A stretch of 64,000 nucleotides of DNA, from contig OZ244938.1 of assembly GCA_965222175.1 (NCBI GenBank), forward strand, positions 1,860,001-1,924,000, written 5' to 3'. A program made the position numbers and the translations under genes. How positions within the stretch are numbered: the first letter of the stretch is position 1; the number at the start of each line of letters is the position of its first letter. Shown in pieces: positions 16,653-26,640 of this stretch. A model generated the notes under the pieces. It ran no database searches, was not told where the DNA came from, and was given only the letters and a program-made list of their open reading frames with translations. Source of the stretch: NORP240 sp965222175. Its GTDB lineage: Bacteria; Pseudomonadota; Gammaproteobacteria; Pseudomonadales; Pseudohongiellaceae.

Positions 16653-17777
16653 TCAACGGTCTTCGATAGGCACCCACTGAGAAGTCTCTGGACCGGTGTA
16701 ATCAGCACTGGGCCTGATGATACGGTTGTTGGCGCGTTGTTCCTTGACGTGGGCTGCCCAGCCGGTAACCCGTGACATGACAAATATCGGCGTGAAGAGC
16801 TTGGTAGGTATGCCCATGAAGTGATAGGCGGAAGCGTGGAAAAAGTCGGCATTACAGAACAGCTTTTTCTCGCGCCACATGACTTCTTCACATCGGACTG
16901 ATACCGGGTACAGGATGTTATCCCCCACGTGATCTGCCAGTTTGCGCGACCATTCCTTGATAATCGTATTGCGGGGATCCGACTCGCGGTAGACTGCGTG
17001 TCCGAATCCCATGATTTTTTCCTTTCGTTCCAGCATGCCCAGGATTTCCTGTTCTGCTTCGTCGGGGCTGCGCCACTTTTCAATCATTGCCATGGCGGCC
17101 TCGTTCGCTCCGCCATGCAGCGGTCCCCGTAATGAGCCGATGGCCGCGGTAATGCAACTGTGCATGTCGGACAAGGTGGAGGCACAGACCCGGGCAGTAA
17201 AGGTGGAGGCATTGAATTCATGTTCCGCGTAAAGGATCAGCGAAACATTCATCACCCGTTCAAACAGGTCATCAGGCCGTTCGCCGGAAAGCATGTGCAG
17301 AAAATGGCCACCGATTGACTCATCGTCCAGGGCGGTCTCGATGCGTTTGCCATGGTGACTGAACTGATACCAGTAGCAGATCATTGCCGGCAGGGTTGCC
17401 ACCAGTCGGTCTGCAACGTCGTCCTGGTGGGAGAAATCTTTCTCAGTTTCCAGGTTTCCCAGCATCGAACAGCCGGTACGCATGACATCCATGGGGTGCG
17501 CGCTGGCCGGAATGCGCTCCAGTACTTCCCTCAGTTCCACCGGGAGTGCTCGCAGCGACTCCAATCGGGACAGATAGGCGTTCAGCTCGGATCGGTCCGG
17601 CAACCTGCCGCGGAGCAACAGGTGCGCCACTTCTTCAAATTGGGCGTTTTCCGCCAGAACGCTGATGTCGTAACCGCGATAGGTCAGCCCGGTACCGGTC
17701 TTGCCCACGGTACATAACGCCGTTTCCCCGGCGACCTGGCCGCGCAGACCAGCGCCCCCCAATTTTTTGTCTACCAT
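16653..17777 (-). CDS. prpC: 2-methylcitrate synthase PrpC
   Basis: A 374-residue citrate-synthase family enzyme joining propionyl-CoA and oxaloacetate. The catalytic histidines lie in GPLHGGANEAAM and GFGHAVYRESDPR, and the aspartate in CNADFFHASAYH. Short length (versus ~430 for hexameric GltA) and the position between prpB and prpD identify it as the methylcitrate enzyme. It lies 44 bases downstream of prpB. Confidence 0.96.
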   Translation of the reverse strand: MVDKKLGGAGLRGQVAGETALCTVGKTGTGLTYRGYDISVLAENAQFEEVAHLLLRGRLPDRSELNAYLSRLESLRALPVELREVLERIPASAHPMDVMRTGCSMLGNLETEKDFSHQDDVADRLVATLPAMICYWYQFSHHGKRIETALDDESIGGHFLHMLSGERPDDLFERVMNVSLILYAEHEFNASTFTARVCASTLSDMHSCITAAIGSLRGPLHGGANEAAMAMIEKWRSPDEAEQEILGMLERKEKIMGFGHAVYRESDPRNTIIKEWSRKLADHVGDNILYPVSVRCEEVMWREKKLFCNADFFHASAYHFMGIPTKLFTPIFVMSRVTGWAAHVKEQRANNRIIRPSADYTGPETSQWVPIEDR

Positions 17778-17821
17778 AGTGATTTTCCGTCAGTTCGTAG
17801 GATGAATGAATTGCCTTGAAT

Positions 17822-18715
17822 TCAGGCCTGTTCGACATCGCCGCGCTGGAACAGCCTGTCCAGTTTTTCTTCGTAGACGTTATAGCCGAGAACTTCGTAA
17901 AGTTCCGCACGCGTCTGCATTTTATCCAGCACCGCCTTTTGATCGCCATCTACCGCTATGGTCTGGTAAACCTCCAGGGCCGCCTTGCTCATGGCGCGAA
18001 ACGCACTGAGAGGGTAGAGAACCATGGCAACTCCTGCTTCGGCCAGCTCCCTGCAGTTATAAAGCGGAGTGGCGCCAAATTCGGTAATGTTGGCCAGCAC
18101 CGGCACCTTGACGGCATCGACAAAATCCCGGTATTGCTGGATTTCCAGCATTGCCTCCGGAAATACCGCATCGGCACCGGCTTCGACACAGGCTTCGGCA
18201 CGGTCGATGGCAGACTCCATACCCTCGACGGCCAGGGCATCGGTGCGGGCCATGATGACAAAGCTGTTGTCGCTACGGGCATCCACGGCGGCCTTGATCC
18301 TGTCAACCATTTCATCCCGGCTGACGATTGCCTTGTTGGGACGATGTCCGCAACGTTTCTGGGATACCTGGTCTTCGATATGAACGGCTGCCGCTCCGGC
18401 TTTCTCCATTGCCTTGATTGTTCTGGCGATATTGAATGCGCCACCCCAGCCGGTATCGATGTCCACCAGGAGAGGCAATGACGATGCATTGGTAATCCGC
18501 TCCACGTCGGTGATGACGTCGTTCAGGCTGGTGATACCCAGGTCAGGCAGTCCATAGGACGCATTGGCAACGCCTCCGCCTGACAGGTAGATGACCCGGT
18601 GTCCGGCATCTTCGGCCAGCATGGCACTGTAGGCATTGATGGTGCCCACGATCTGTAACGGGGAATTGTCTTCGAGTGCGCAGCGAAAGCGTGCGCCGGC
18701 GGTGAGGTTGCTCAT
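17822..18715 (-). CDS. prpB: 2-methylisocitrate lyase PrpB
   Basis: A 297-residue isocitrate-lyase superfamily enzyme splitting 2-methylisocitrate to pyruvate and succinate. The signature KRCGHRPNK holds the active-site cysteine (near residue 124), with LLVDIDTGWGGAFNIART and IMARTDALAVEG as metal and substrate-binding regions. It is the first gene of the operon. No prpR regulator is present in the window. Confidence 0.97.
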   Translation of the reverse strand: MSNLTAGARFRCALEDNSPLQIVGTINAYSAMLAEDAGHRVIYLSGGGVANASYGLPDLGITSLNDVITDVERITNASSLPLLVDIDTGWGGAFNIARTIKAMEKAGAAAVHIEDQVSQKRCGHRPNKAIVSRDEMVDRIKAAVDARSDNSFVIMARTDALAVEGMESAIDRAEACVEAGADAVFPEAMLEIQQYRDFVDAVKVPVLANITEFGATPLYNCRELAEAGVAMVLYPLSAFRAMSKAALEVYQTIAVDGDQKAVLDKMQTRAELYEVLGYNVYEEKLDRLFQRGDVEQA

Positions 18716-18866
18716 GGAGTCCTGGGCCCTGTGCTGAAAAACGGGTGAGGATTATCGCACACTGAAGCAATCATGCTGAAATGGCGGATCGTCTGTTGAC
18801 TGCTGCCCGTGGTGGCGGCCGGCACTGACCAGTGCCAGGCAGGCGGTAATGAGTGTGGCACTGGCA

Positions 18867-18881
18867 ATTAGACAGTCTAAT
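18867..18881. promoter_or_regulatory. Perfect palindrome ATTAGAC-A-GTCTAAT upstream of the prp operon
   Basis: Seven-base arms flank a single central A. It lies about 150 bases before prpB and about 370 before smc. The size and symmetry fit the operator of a small dimeric regulator (GntR type for example) and the prp operon is the likely target, but no regulator gene is nearby to support this. Confidence 0.4.
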
Positions 18882-18922
18882 GATCTGGGTCTGGCATGGC
18901 GCCTGGCGGTTGTGCCAGCCCT

Positions 18923-18980
18923 AAGGCTAAAAAGAACAAGGCTAAAAATAAGGCTACAAAGAGCTAAAAAAGGTTAAATA
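18923..18980 (+). repeat. A-rich tandem repeat AAGGCTAAAAA upstream of smc
   Basis: AAGGCTAAAAAG, AAGGCTAAAAAT, AAGGCTACAAAG and degenerate GAGCTAAAAAAG / GGTTAAAT follow at 12-15-base spacing. Runs of A at near-helical spacing would bend DNA. It is one of several short tandem duplications in gene leaders of this window. Confidence 0.75.
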
Positions 18981-19249
18981 TTTTTTGATGCGGCCAGATT
19001 TTGCGTCGTTTTTTAGCGGGATTTACGGGGGAGCCGGGGCCTGTAGCAGGTTTCGCAGCCCCGGCTGAGGACCACCAAACCAGGTGTTATTGCGCAGGTA
19101 AATCGGCTACACTTCGGCACTTTATTCAGGTCGGATTTACTGAGCGCAGCCGGCTGATTCGGCTGATGTCGGAGCAGCGCATCCAGGGCCTTAACAGCGA
19201 CGGCAACGCCAGTGACTGCAGGCAGCTACCCGGGACAACACATTCCTCA

Positions 19250-22200
19250 ATGCGACTGAAAAGCATCAAGTTATCCGGTTTCAAGTCTTTCGTTGACCCG
19301 ACCAACGTCCAGTTTCCCTCAGATCTCTGTGCCGTTGTCGGACCCAACGGCTGTGGCAAGTCCAACGTCATTGACGCGGTCCGCTGGGTCATGGGTGAGT
19401 CCTCGGCGAAGAACCTCCGTGGCGAGCACATGACCGACGTCATATTCAACGGCTCCGGGACGCGCAAGCCGGTGGGTCAGGCCAGTGTCGAGCTGCTGTT
19501 TGATAATGATGACCACCGTCTCAAGGGCGAGTACGCCAACTTCAATGAAGTTTCCATCAAGCGCAAGGTTGAACGGGACGGTCAGTCCAGCTATTTCCTC
19601 AACAGCGCCAAGTGTCGACGCAAGGATATCACCGACATTTTCCTGGGCACCGGGCTTGGACCACGCAGTTACTCCATTATCGAACAGGGAATGATCTCGA
19701 GGCTCATCGAGTCCAAGCCTGAAGAGCTGCGGATTTTTATCGAGGAAGCAGCGGGTATCTCGAAATACAAGGAGCGTCGCAAGGAAACCGAAAACCGGAT
19801 CAAGCGTACCCGGGAGAATATCGAGCGCCTTACCGACATCCGCGATGAGCTGCAGAAACAGCTTTCTCATCTACAGCGTCAGTCTGTTGCCGCCGAGAAG
19901 TATGGCGAATTCAAACAGCAGGAGCGCCAGACCCAGGCCAATCTCAATGCCCTGCGCTGGCGCAAGATTGAAACAGAGCTCCGTGACCAGAAGCAGCAGG
20001 CCAGTGAACTGGAGATCCAGGTAGAGCAGGCCGTGGCAGAGCAGCGGGCTACCGATGCCAAAATCGAAAAACACCTGGCCGACAACACGGAACTGACGGA
20101 CCAGCTGGGCGAAGTGCAGGCCCGCTTTTACAGCCTGGGCAATGATATCGCGCGGCTGGAACAGTCCATCGAACATCATGTAGAGCGTACCGGTCAGCTG
20201 AAGCAGGATCTGCAGGAAACCGAGGAAGCCTGGGAACAGACCAGGGAAGAGATGGATGTCGACCTGCAGCGGGTCATCAGGCTGGATGAGGACTTGAAAC
20301 AGCTGGAACCGCAGCTGGAAGAGTCCCGTGCCGGGGTGGAAACCTCCAGTGCGGAACTTGAAGAAGCGGAAGCCGCCATGCAGGACTGGCAACAGTCCTG
20401 GGATGAATTCAGCCAGCGTGCCGAGGAACCCCGCCAGACTGCCGAAGTCGAGCAATCCCGGATACAGCAGCTGGAGTCCATTGTCGAACGGGGCCTGGAC
20501 AGAAAGGCCCGGTTACAGAAGGAACTGGAATCACTTCAGGAGGAAGATACCGGTGACCAGGATACCGGTGGGCTGGCCGGCGACATTACCCTGCTTGAAG
20601 AGTCAATCAGTACCCTGCAGGAGGAATACCGCGGTCTGACGGGCCAGATCGATGCCCTGAGGCAGCGTGACCAGCGCTACAGCAGCGAGCTTGATCGCAA
20701 ACGCAGTGACCTGCAGTCGGCCAGGGGCAAGTTGGCCTCCCTGGAGGCCCTGCAACAGGCCGCGCTGGGCCGGGACGATAGCGCCATCAATCAATGGCTT
20801 GAGGCTCGGGGGCTTGATGGCCAGCAGCGCCTGGGAGAAGGGATTCGCGTGGCTGATGGCTGGGAAGCCGCCGTGGAGGTAGTGCTGGGTGACTCGTTGC
20901 AAAGTATCTGCATCGATTCCGCTACCGACGTCGCGGGCTTATTGTCAGCGCTGCCGGAAGGTTCCGTTTCCCTGGTTGATACTTCTGTTACCGGCAGCAC
21001 CAGCCAGCCGGGTCACGCCGACTGGCGGCGCCTGTCGGCAATGATTACCGCGCCATGGAATGTCGGTGATCTCCTGGATGGCATTTATGTTGCCGATTCC
21101 CTGGGCGACGCACTGGCGCGCCGCGCCGCGCTTGCCGCCCACGAGTCCCTGGTGACCCCGGAGGGTGTCTGGCTGGGCAGGCAGTGGATCCGGGTCCGAG
21201 GCAAGACTGACAACGAGGCGGGAATTCTCGAGCGCAAGGGGAAAATTGCCGAATTAGCAGGCAGGATCAGTGAACTGGAATCCATCGTCGAGAAGCTTCT
21301 GCGTATACAGGTCACGGCTCGACACAGTATTTCCAGCGCCGAGGAAAAACGCGAGGAATGCCAGCTGCAGATAGCGGAAAAAAGCCGCACCGTCAGCGAC
21401 CTGAAAGCCGATCTCAGCGCCAGGCGCGCCAAGGTGGAACAGACCGTGTTGCGTCGGGACCGGGTGTCCCGGGACCTGGACGAACTGGTCCGGCAGCTGG
21501 CACAGGAAGAGGAAAACACTGCCAGCGCCAGGGCCAGGTTACAAACGGCACTGGATGCCATGGAGCAGGACACGGCCAGGCGACAGGAACTGGAACAGGA
21601 AAGAGAGCTGCGACGCACGGCCTTCGACAGTCGTAAACAACAGGCCACGCGGAACAAGGAATCCGCTCACCAGCTGGAACTGCGCCACCAGGCTATCACC
21701 GCGGAATTGCGATCCACTCGCGAGTCAATGGATCGCATGGCCAGCCAGGTACAGCGATCAAGGGAGCGAATTGACGCCCTGAAAGCCCAGATTGACCGCT
21801 CAGACGAACCACTGGCGCAGATGCGGTCCGACCTGGAGGGTCTACTGGAAACCAGGCTTGGCGTAGAGAAGGAACTGGCCCAGGCGAAGGCCCGGGTGGA
21901 TGACAATGAACATACGATTCGTGCCCTGGAACAGAAAAGGGCGGAATTCGAACGCAAGTCCGCGGAAATCCGGGAAACACTGATGCAGAATCGTATCAGG
22001 TCGGAGGGTGCCTCGGTGCGTCAGCAGGGTCTGCTTGACCAGCTGAAGGAAGCCGACTTCGATCTGCAGGAGGTGCTTGCCCAGTTGCCGGAAGAGCTGG
22101 ACGAGGAAACCTGCGAGACGGACCTGCAGAAAATCTCCAACCGGATTCAGCGGCTTGGCCCCATCAACCTGGCGGCCATCGACGAGTACAAGCAACAGTC

Positions 22201-22768
22201 GGAGCGCAAGGACTATCTCGACCGGCAGCACGAAGACCTGACCAAGGCCCTGGTGACCCTGCAGAATGCAATTCGCAAGATCGACAAGGAGACCCGGGCA
22301 CGGTTCAAGGATACCTTCGATCGCATCAACAGCGGATTACAGAATCTTTTTCCCCGTGTTTTCGGTGGCGGACACGCTTACCTGGACATGACCGGCGACG
22401 ACCTGCTGGATACCGGTGTGGCTATCATGGCGCGGCCACCGGGTAAACGGAACAGTACTATCCACCTGCTGTCCGGCGGAGAAAAGGCGATGACGGCCAT
22501 TGCCCTGGTGTTTTCCATTTTCCAGCTTAATCCTTCGCCTTTCTGCATGCTGGACGAGGTGGATGCGCCGCTGGACGACGCCAACGTGGGTCGCTACGCC
22601 AACCTGGTGAAGGAAATGTCCGGCAGCGTGCAGTTTATCTTCATCACCCACAATAAAATTACCATGGAAATGGCCAATCAGTTACTGGGCGTAACCATGC
22701 ATGAACCCGGTGTCTCCCGTATCGTGGCTGTCGATATTGAAGAGGCTGCAGAACTGGCTGCCATGTAA
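19250..22768 (+). CDS. smc: Chromosome condensation protein Smc
   Basis: A 1172-residue SMC ATPase that, with ScpA/ScpB, organises and segregates the chromosome. Order: Walker A GPNGCGKSN near residue 32, a first coiled coil (~170-500), a hinge (~520-660, with AAVEVVLGDSL), a second coiled coil (~670-1000), the signature LLSGGEKAMTA and Walker B FCMLDEVDAPLDDANV. The ATG at 19250 gives the conserved start MRLKSIKLSGFKSFVD. As in Pseudomonas it is followed by zipA and ligA. Confidence 0.97.
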   Translation: MRLKSIKLSGFKSFVDPTNVQFPSDLCAVVGPNGCGKSNVIDAVRWVMGESSAKNLRGEHMTDVIFNGSGTRKPVGQASVELLFDNDDHRLKGEYANFNEVSIKRKVERDGQSSYFLNSAKCRRKDITDIFLGTGLGPRSYSIIEQGMISRLIESKPEELRIFIEEAAGISKYKERRKETENRIKRTRENIERLTDIRDELQKQLSHLQRQSVAAEKYGEFKQQERQTQANLNALRWRKIETELRDQKQQASELEIQVEQAVAEQRATDAKIEKHLADNTELTDQLGEVQARFYSLGNDIARLEQSIEHHVERTGQLKQDLQETEEAWEQTREEMDVDLQRVIRLDEDLKQLEPQLEESRAGVETSSAELEEAEAAMQDWQQSWDEFSQRAEEPRQTAEVEQSRIQQLESIVERGLDRKARLQKELESLQEEDTGDQDTGGLAGDITLLEESISTLQEEYRGLTGQIDALRQRDQRYSSELDRKRSDLQSARGKLASLEALQQAALGRDDSAINQWLEARGLDGQQRLGEGIRVADGWEAAVEVVLGDSLQSICIDSATDVAGLLSALPEGSVSLVDTSVTGSTSQPGHADWRRLSAMITAPWNVGDLLDGIYVADSLGDALARRAALAAHESLVTPEGVWLGRQWIRVRGKTDNEAGILERKGKIAELAGRISELESIVEKLLRIQVTARHSISSAEEKREECQLQIAEKSRTVSDLKADLSARRAKVEQTVLRRDRVSRDLDELVRQLAQEEENTASARARLQTALDAMEQDTARRQELEQERELRRTAFDSRKQQATRNKESAHQLELRHQAITAELRSTRESMDRMASQVQRSRERIDALKAQIDRSDEPLAQMRSDLEGLLETRLGVEKELAQAKARVDDNEHTIRALEQKRAEFERKSAEIRETLMQNRIRSEGASVRQQGLLDQLKEADFDLQEVLAQLPEELDEETCETDLQKISNRIQRLGPINLAAIDEYKQQSERKDYLDRQHEDLTKALVTLQNAIRKIDKETRARFKDTFDRINSGLQNLFPRVFGGGHAYLDMTGDDLLDTGVAIMARPPGKRNSTIHLLSGGEKAMTAIALVFSIFQLNPSPFCMLDEVDAPLDDANVGRYANLVKEMSGSVQFIFITHNKITMEMANQLLGVTMHEPGVSRIVAVDIEEAAELAAM

Positions 22769-22962
22769 TTTCAGGTTCTGTTTACTCCCCCGACCGATAA
22801 ATGTGGTCGCAGTCCGGTAAAAATCCGGCCATTTGGCGGTTTTTCCCTAAAGAAATCCCTATTACAGTGAGATAACCATATAAAATTTATCTAAAATTTT
22901 AAGGATCCTCTGATTTAATGGAGGGTTCTTGATTTTCGGGCAACCTGAAGAGAATTCGCATA

Positions 22963-24507
22963 ATGGGCACACGAGAATTGCTGATACTGATACTGGGTCT
23001 GGCGGTGATTGCCGTAATCCTCCGCGGTCTTTATGTCGCGTTGAACGCGAGGCGCAGCCAGATTCGTCTGTCGATCGACAACAATATTCCCCAGGATATC
23101 GACCTGGAGGAACTGGAAATGTCCGAGTTGCCCAGTGGCGGCGCGAGGGTGGTAAGGCGCACTGCCAGATCGGTGAATCAGCAGAACACCATGCAGAATG
23201 AGCTGGACCTCGACCCCCGTCGCGGCAAAGATCAGGCAGTGCCAATGCTGCTGGACCCGGTGGAAATCAGGCACGGTGAGGAGACCGGTTCCCAGGGTGC
23301 CGAAGACACCGCGCGGGCCTCGGTCCGGGCTGATGACTTGGCGTCCTCCGATGCGTCGGCGCATTTTCCGGGTAGTAAAAAGGAGGATGTTGTTACCGAC
23401 GCAATAGATGATGAGACCGGTGACACAGAGGACATCGCCGCCGTCGCGCAGGCTGACGACGAGGCCTCCGCCAGGCCGCGTGTGAAGAAACGGCAGGCGC
23501 TGGAGACAGACTGGGAAGAGGTGGCCGCGGACCGGGAAGACGAATTCGATGGCGAGGCCCACGCCGAAGCCGGTACCGTGGAGAGCCGGGATAACGCGGA
23601 CGACCAGGAACACTTCGAGGCCGTTTTCGGCACGATGGACGACAACGGCCGACAGGAACCTGCCCTGAATTTTGATGAATCCCTGGAAGAGGAGCTTGAC
23701 GGGTTTTCCCTGAGCGCCGGTGACCGCATCGGGACACCTGAGGCCGATGACGGCGATGACCCGCTGTTCAGCCAGCCTCGACGCGGCGAGAGTCCGGGAG
23801 TGGCGGAGTCCCGATCCGTGGACCAATCCGCCGGGGACGACCTTGAGATCCCGGATCCCGGAGAGCCGGAACCGGAGACAGCCGACGACCAGACCCGGGA
23901 GGATGTCCGGGACACCCATGCCGGGAACAGGCAGGCTGAACCGGAGGACAGGGATACGGAAGGAGGGGATATCGCCGACCTCAATCAGGCCAGGGAGTCC
24001 AGGCGACCAGCTGGCGGCGCGGGTCGGACGCAGGTCAGCAGGCCGGCCCCTCGACGCGAAGTCGAACCTTCCGAGGTGCTGGTTGTCAATGTCATGAGTC
24101 GGGAGGGTGAGCTGTTCAGTGGTGCAGAATTGCTGCAGGTCATGATCACCGCCGGCCTGAAGCACGGCGAGATGAACATCTTTCATAAACACCTGGATAA
24201 CGATGTCCACAGCCCGGTGGTGTTCAGCGTAGCCAATATTCTTAATCCCGGTACCTTCGACCTGGACAACATGGATGCCATGGCCACCCGAGGCGTCAGC
24301 CTGTTCCTGGCCATGCCCGCCGTTATCAGCAACCGCGATGCCTTCGAGGACATGCTGCGCACTGCACAGCAGATTCGGGCCGCACTGGATGGTGAACTGC
24401 GGGATGATCATCGCAGCGTGATGACTGCCCAGACTGTGGAACATTACCGTCAACGTATACAGGACTATGAGCTGCGCCGGCTGAAGGCTGCTCAGGCCCA
24501 GTCCTGA
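22963..24507 (+). CDS. zipA: Cell division protein ZipA
   Basis: A 514-residue ZipA, the inner-membrane anchor of FtsZ. One N-terminal membrane segment (LLILILGLAVIAVILRGLYV, residues ~5-25) is followed by a very long charged, acidic linker (~residues 40-370) and a C-terminal FtsZ-binding domain (VLVVNVMSREGELFSGAELL to the end). The linker is much longer than in E. coli ZipA (328 residues in total). It sits between smc and ligA, which supports the assignment. Confidence 0.93.
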   Translation: MGTRELLILILGLAVIAVILRGLYVALNARRSQIRLSIDNNIPQDIDLEELEMSELPSGGARVVRRTARSVNQQNTMQNELDLDPRRGKDQAVPMLLDPVEIRHGEETGSQGAEDTARASVRADDLASSDASAHFPGSKKEDVVTDAIDDETGDTEDIAAVAQADDEASARPRVKKRQALETDWEEVAADREDEFDGEAHAEAGTVESRDNADDQEHFEAVFGTMDDNGRQEPALNFDESLEEELDGFSLSAGDRIGTPEADDGDDPLFSQPRRGESPGVAESRSVDQSAGDDLEIPDPGEPEPETADDQTREDVRDTHAGNRQAEPEDRDTEGGDIADLNQARESRRPAGGAGRTQVSRPAPRREVEPSEVLVVNVMSREGELFSGAELLQVMITAGLKHGEMNIFHKHLDNDVHSPVVFSVANILNPGTFDLDNMDAMATRGVSLFLAMPAVISNRDAFEDMLRTAQQIRAALDGELRDDHRSVMTAQTVEHYRQRIQDYELRRLKAAQAQS

Positions 24508-24549
24508 TATACTGGAAGCCTCCAGGCTTCAGTATGGGCAGCCCTATCA

Positions 24550-26589
24550 GTGGCAGGCACTGACGAGAGCACAAATCCTCCCGCTTCTGTTCGGCGGGAG
24601 GTCCGGTCGTTGCGCAAGCAGATTGCGTATCACGATCACCGTTATTTTGTGCAGGACAATCCCGAAATACCCGATGCCGACTACGACCGGATGTTCGCCA
24701 GGCTGGTCGCCCTCGAAGAACAGTATCCCCGTCTGATTGCTGCGGATTCACCGACTCAGCGTGTTAGTGGCACACCACTGGAGGGTTTCAGGCAGGTTCA
24801 ACACGAGATTCCCATGCTGTCACTGGACAAGGTCTTCAATGACGAGGACCTCAATCAGTTCGATAGCAGGGTCAAGAAACGGCTGAACAGTGACAATCCC
24901 ATAGAATACAGCTGCGAGCCCAAGGTCGACGGCGTGGCGGTCAGCCTGTTGTACCGTGATGGGGAGCTGGATCGGGCAGCTACCCGGGGCGATGGTGTCA
25001 CCGGTGAGGATATCACCCACAACGTACGCACTATCAGGTCCATTCCACTGGTTATCTCCGGCACCGAATTGCCCTCGGTATTCGAAGTCCGCGGTGAAAT
25101 TTTTCTCAGCAAAAGCGGATTTCTACGTGTCAACGAGGCGGCGGAAAAACGCGGAGAGAAGCGTTTTGTCAACCCGAGAAATGCTGCCGCCGGCACCTTG
25201 CGCCAACTGGATCCCCGGATTGCCGCGGGCCGGCCACTGCGCATGTACAGTTACAGCATCGGCACCGTGGAAAACTTCCAGTTGCCGGAACGGCTCAGCG
25301 AGGTTTTCGAACTGCTGGAACGCTGGGAATTGCCGGTAAATCCCCACCGCGATGTCGTCCCGGGTATCGAAGGATGCCACGACTACTGCAACAGGTTGCT
25401 GGAGCAACGCGGCAGTCTGGACTATGAAATCGACGGTGCCGTAATCAAGGTCAACAACCTGGCACTGCAGCATTCGCTTGGCGTCAAGGCGAGGTCGCCG
25501 CGCTGGGCAATGGCCTATAAATTTCCGGCGGAGGAAGTCTCCACCCGGGTGACAGACGTGCAGTTCCAGGTGGGCAGAACCGGTGCCATAACACCGGTAG
25601 CCAGGCTGGAGCCGGTTTTTGTCGGCGGGGTTACGGTCAGCAATGCCACGCTGCACAACATGGACGAGATTCAAAGACTGGGACTGCGTATTGGCGACAG
25701 CGTGATTATCCGCCGCGCCGGCGACGTGATTCCCCAGGTTGTCAAGGTTATCGACAGCGTTGCCAACAACGAGCCAAGGGACGTGGTGATACCGGAGCAC
25801 TGTCCCGCCTGCGGTTCGATTGTGGAGAAGGACGGTGACGTGGTCTACCGCTGCAGTGCCGGCATTATCTGTCCTGCCCAACGCAAGGAAGCAATGCGTC
25901 ATTTTGCGTCACGCGCGGCGCTGGATATCGAAGGGCTTGGCAACAAGCTGATAGAACAACTCGTGGACCGTGGTGATGTGAAGGACGTGGCGGATATTTT
26001 CACGCTGCGGGTGGAGGAGCTGGCAGAACTGGAGCGCATGGGCGAAAAGTCTGCTGCCAATGTCATTGCCGCCATTGACAGGAGCCGTGAGACCACGCTG
26101 GCCAGGTTCATCTACAGCCTGGGCATACGCGAAGTGGGAGAAGCCACCGCTGCGGCGTTGGCCAATCATTTCGGCAGCCTGGAAAAAGTAATTGCCGCCG
26201 ATGAAGAGCAGCTGCAACAGGTCCCCGATATCGGTACCGTGGTCGCCGGCCACATTGCAGTGTTCTTTGCCAACGAGGACAATCTCGCCTTGATCCAGCG
26301 CCTGAGAACCAACGGTGTAAACTGGCCGGACGTGGAGGTTACCGCCGCAAGCAGGCCTTTGCAGGGACAGACCTTTGTCCTCACCGGTACCCTGGAAAGC
26401 ATGCCCCGCGGCGACGCCAAAGCCAGGCTGGAACTGCTGGGAGCAAAGGTCGCAGGCAGTGTGTCGCGCAACACCGATTGCGTGGTGGCCGGACCCGGAG
26501 CGGGCTCCAAGCTTGCCAGGGCAGAGGAACTGGGCGTCAGGATAGTCGATGAAGCGGAATTTCTGGCGCTGCTGGACGAATTTGAGTGA
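24550..26589 (+). CDS. ligA: NAD-dependent DNA ligase LigA
   Basis: A 679-residue LigA sealing nicks in replication and repair with NAD+. Order: domain Ia (YHDHRYFVQDNPEIPDADYD), adenylation site CEPKVDGVAVSLLY (Lys ~125), OB fold, four-cysteine zinc finger (CPACGS...YRCSAGIICPAQ), helix-hairpin-helix region and a C-terminal BRCT domain (GQTFVLTGTLESMPRGDAK). The adenylation motif has KVDG where KLDG or KIDG is usual, a mild change. The start is GTG. Confidence 0.97.
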   Translation: MAGTDESTNPPASVRREVRSLRKQIAYHDHRYFVQDNPEIPDADYDRMFARLVALEEQYPRLIAADSPTQRVSGTPLEGFRQVQHEIPMLSLDKVFNDEDLNQFDSRVKKRLNSDNPIEYSCEPKVDGVAVSLLYRDGELDRAATRGDGVTGEDITHNVRTIRSIPLVISGTELPSVFEVRGEIFLSKSGFLRVNEAAEKRGEKRFVNPRNAAAGTLRQLDPRIAAGRPLRMYSYSIGTVENFQLPERLSEVFELLERWELPVNPHRDVVPGIEGCHDYCNRLLEQRGSLDYEIDGAVIKVNNLALQHSLGVKARSPRWAMAYKFPAEEVSTRVTDVQFQVGRTGAITPVARLEPVFVGGVTVSNATLHNMDEIQRLGLRIGDSVIIRRAGDVIPQVVKVIDSVANNEPRDVVIPEHCPACGSIVEKDGDVVYRCSAGIICPAQRKEAMRHFASRAALDIEGLGNKLIEQLVDRGDVKDVADIFTLRVEELAELERMGEKSAANVIAAIDRSRETTLARFIYSLGIREVGEATAAALANHFGSLEKVIAADEEQLQQVPDIGTVVAGHIAVFFANEDNLALIQRLRTNGVNWPDVEVTAASRPLQGQTFVLTGTLESMPRGDAKARLELLGAKVAGSVSRNTDCVVAGPGAGSKLARAEELGVRIVDEAEFLALLDEFE

Positions 26590-26640
26590 GCTTGTTGATG
26601 CTGAATTGCAACCTCCCTGAACAACGGAGGACTTCCCACG

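Larger units (their letters stand above)
18716..19249. other. Divergent gap between prpB and smc
   Basis: About 530 bases carrying the promoters of both divergent transcripts. It contains a perfect 15-base palindrome (18867-18881) and an A-rich tandem repeat (18923-18980). The smc frame is open upstream to 19001, but the conserved Smc N-terminus begins at 19250. Confidence 0.6.

Noticed and set aside
19001..19249. Upstream extension of smc by 83 residues
   Set aside because: The Smc family begins with MRLKSIKLSGFKSF at 19250; the upstream part has no similarity and poor start context.
22769..22962. Intrinsic terminator after smc
   Set aside because: CCGG-containing stretches and a T-run near 22840 do not form a convincing stem directly before the T-run.
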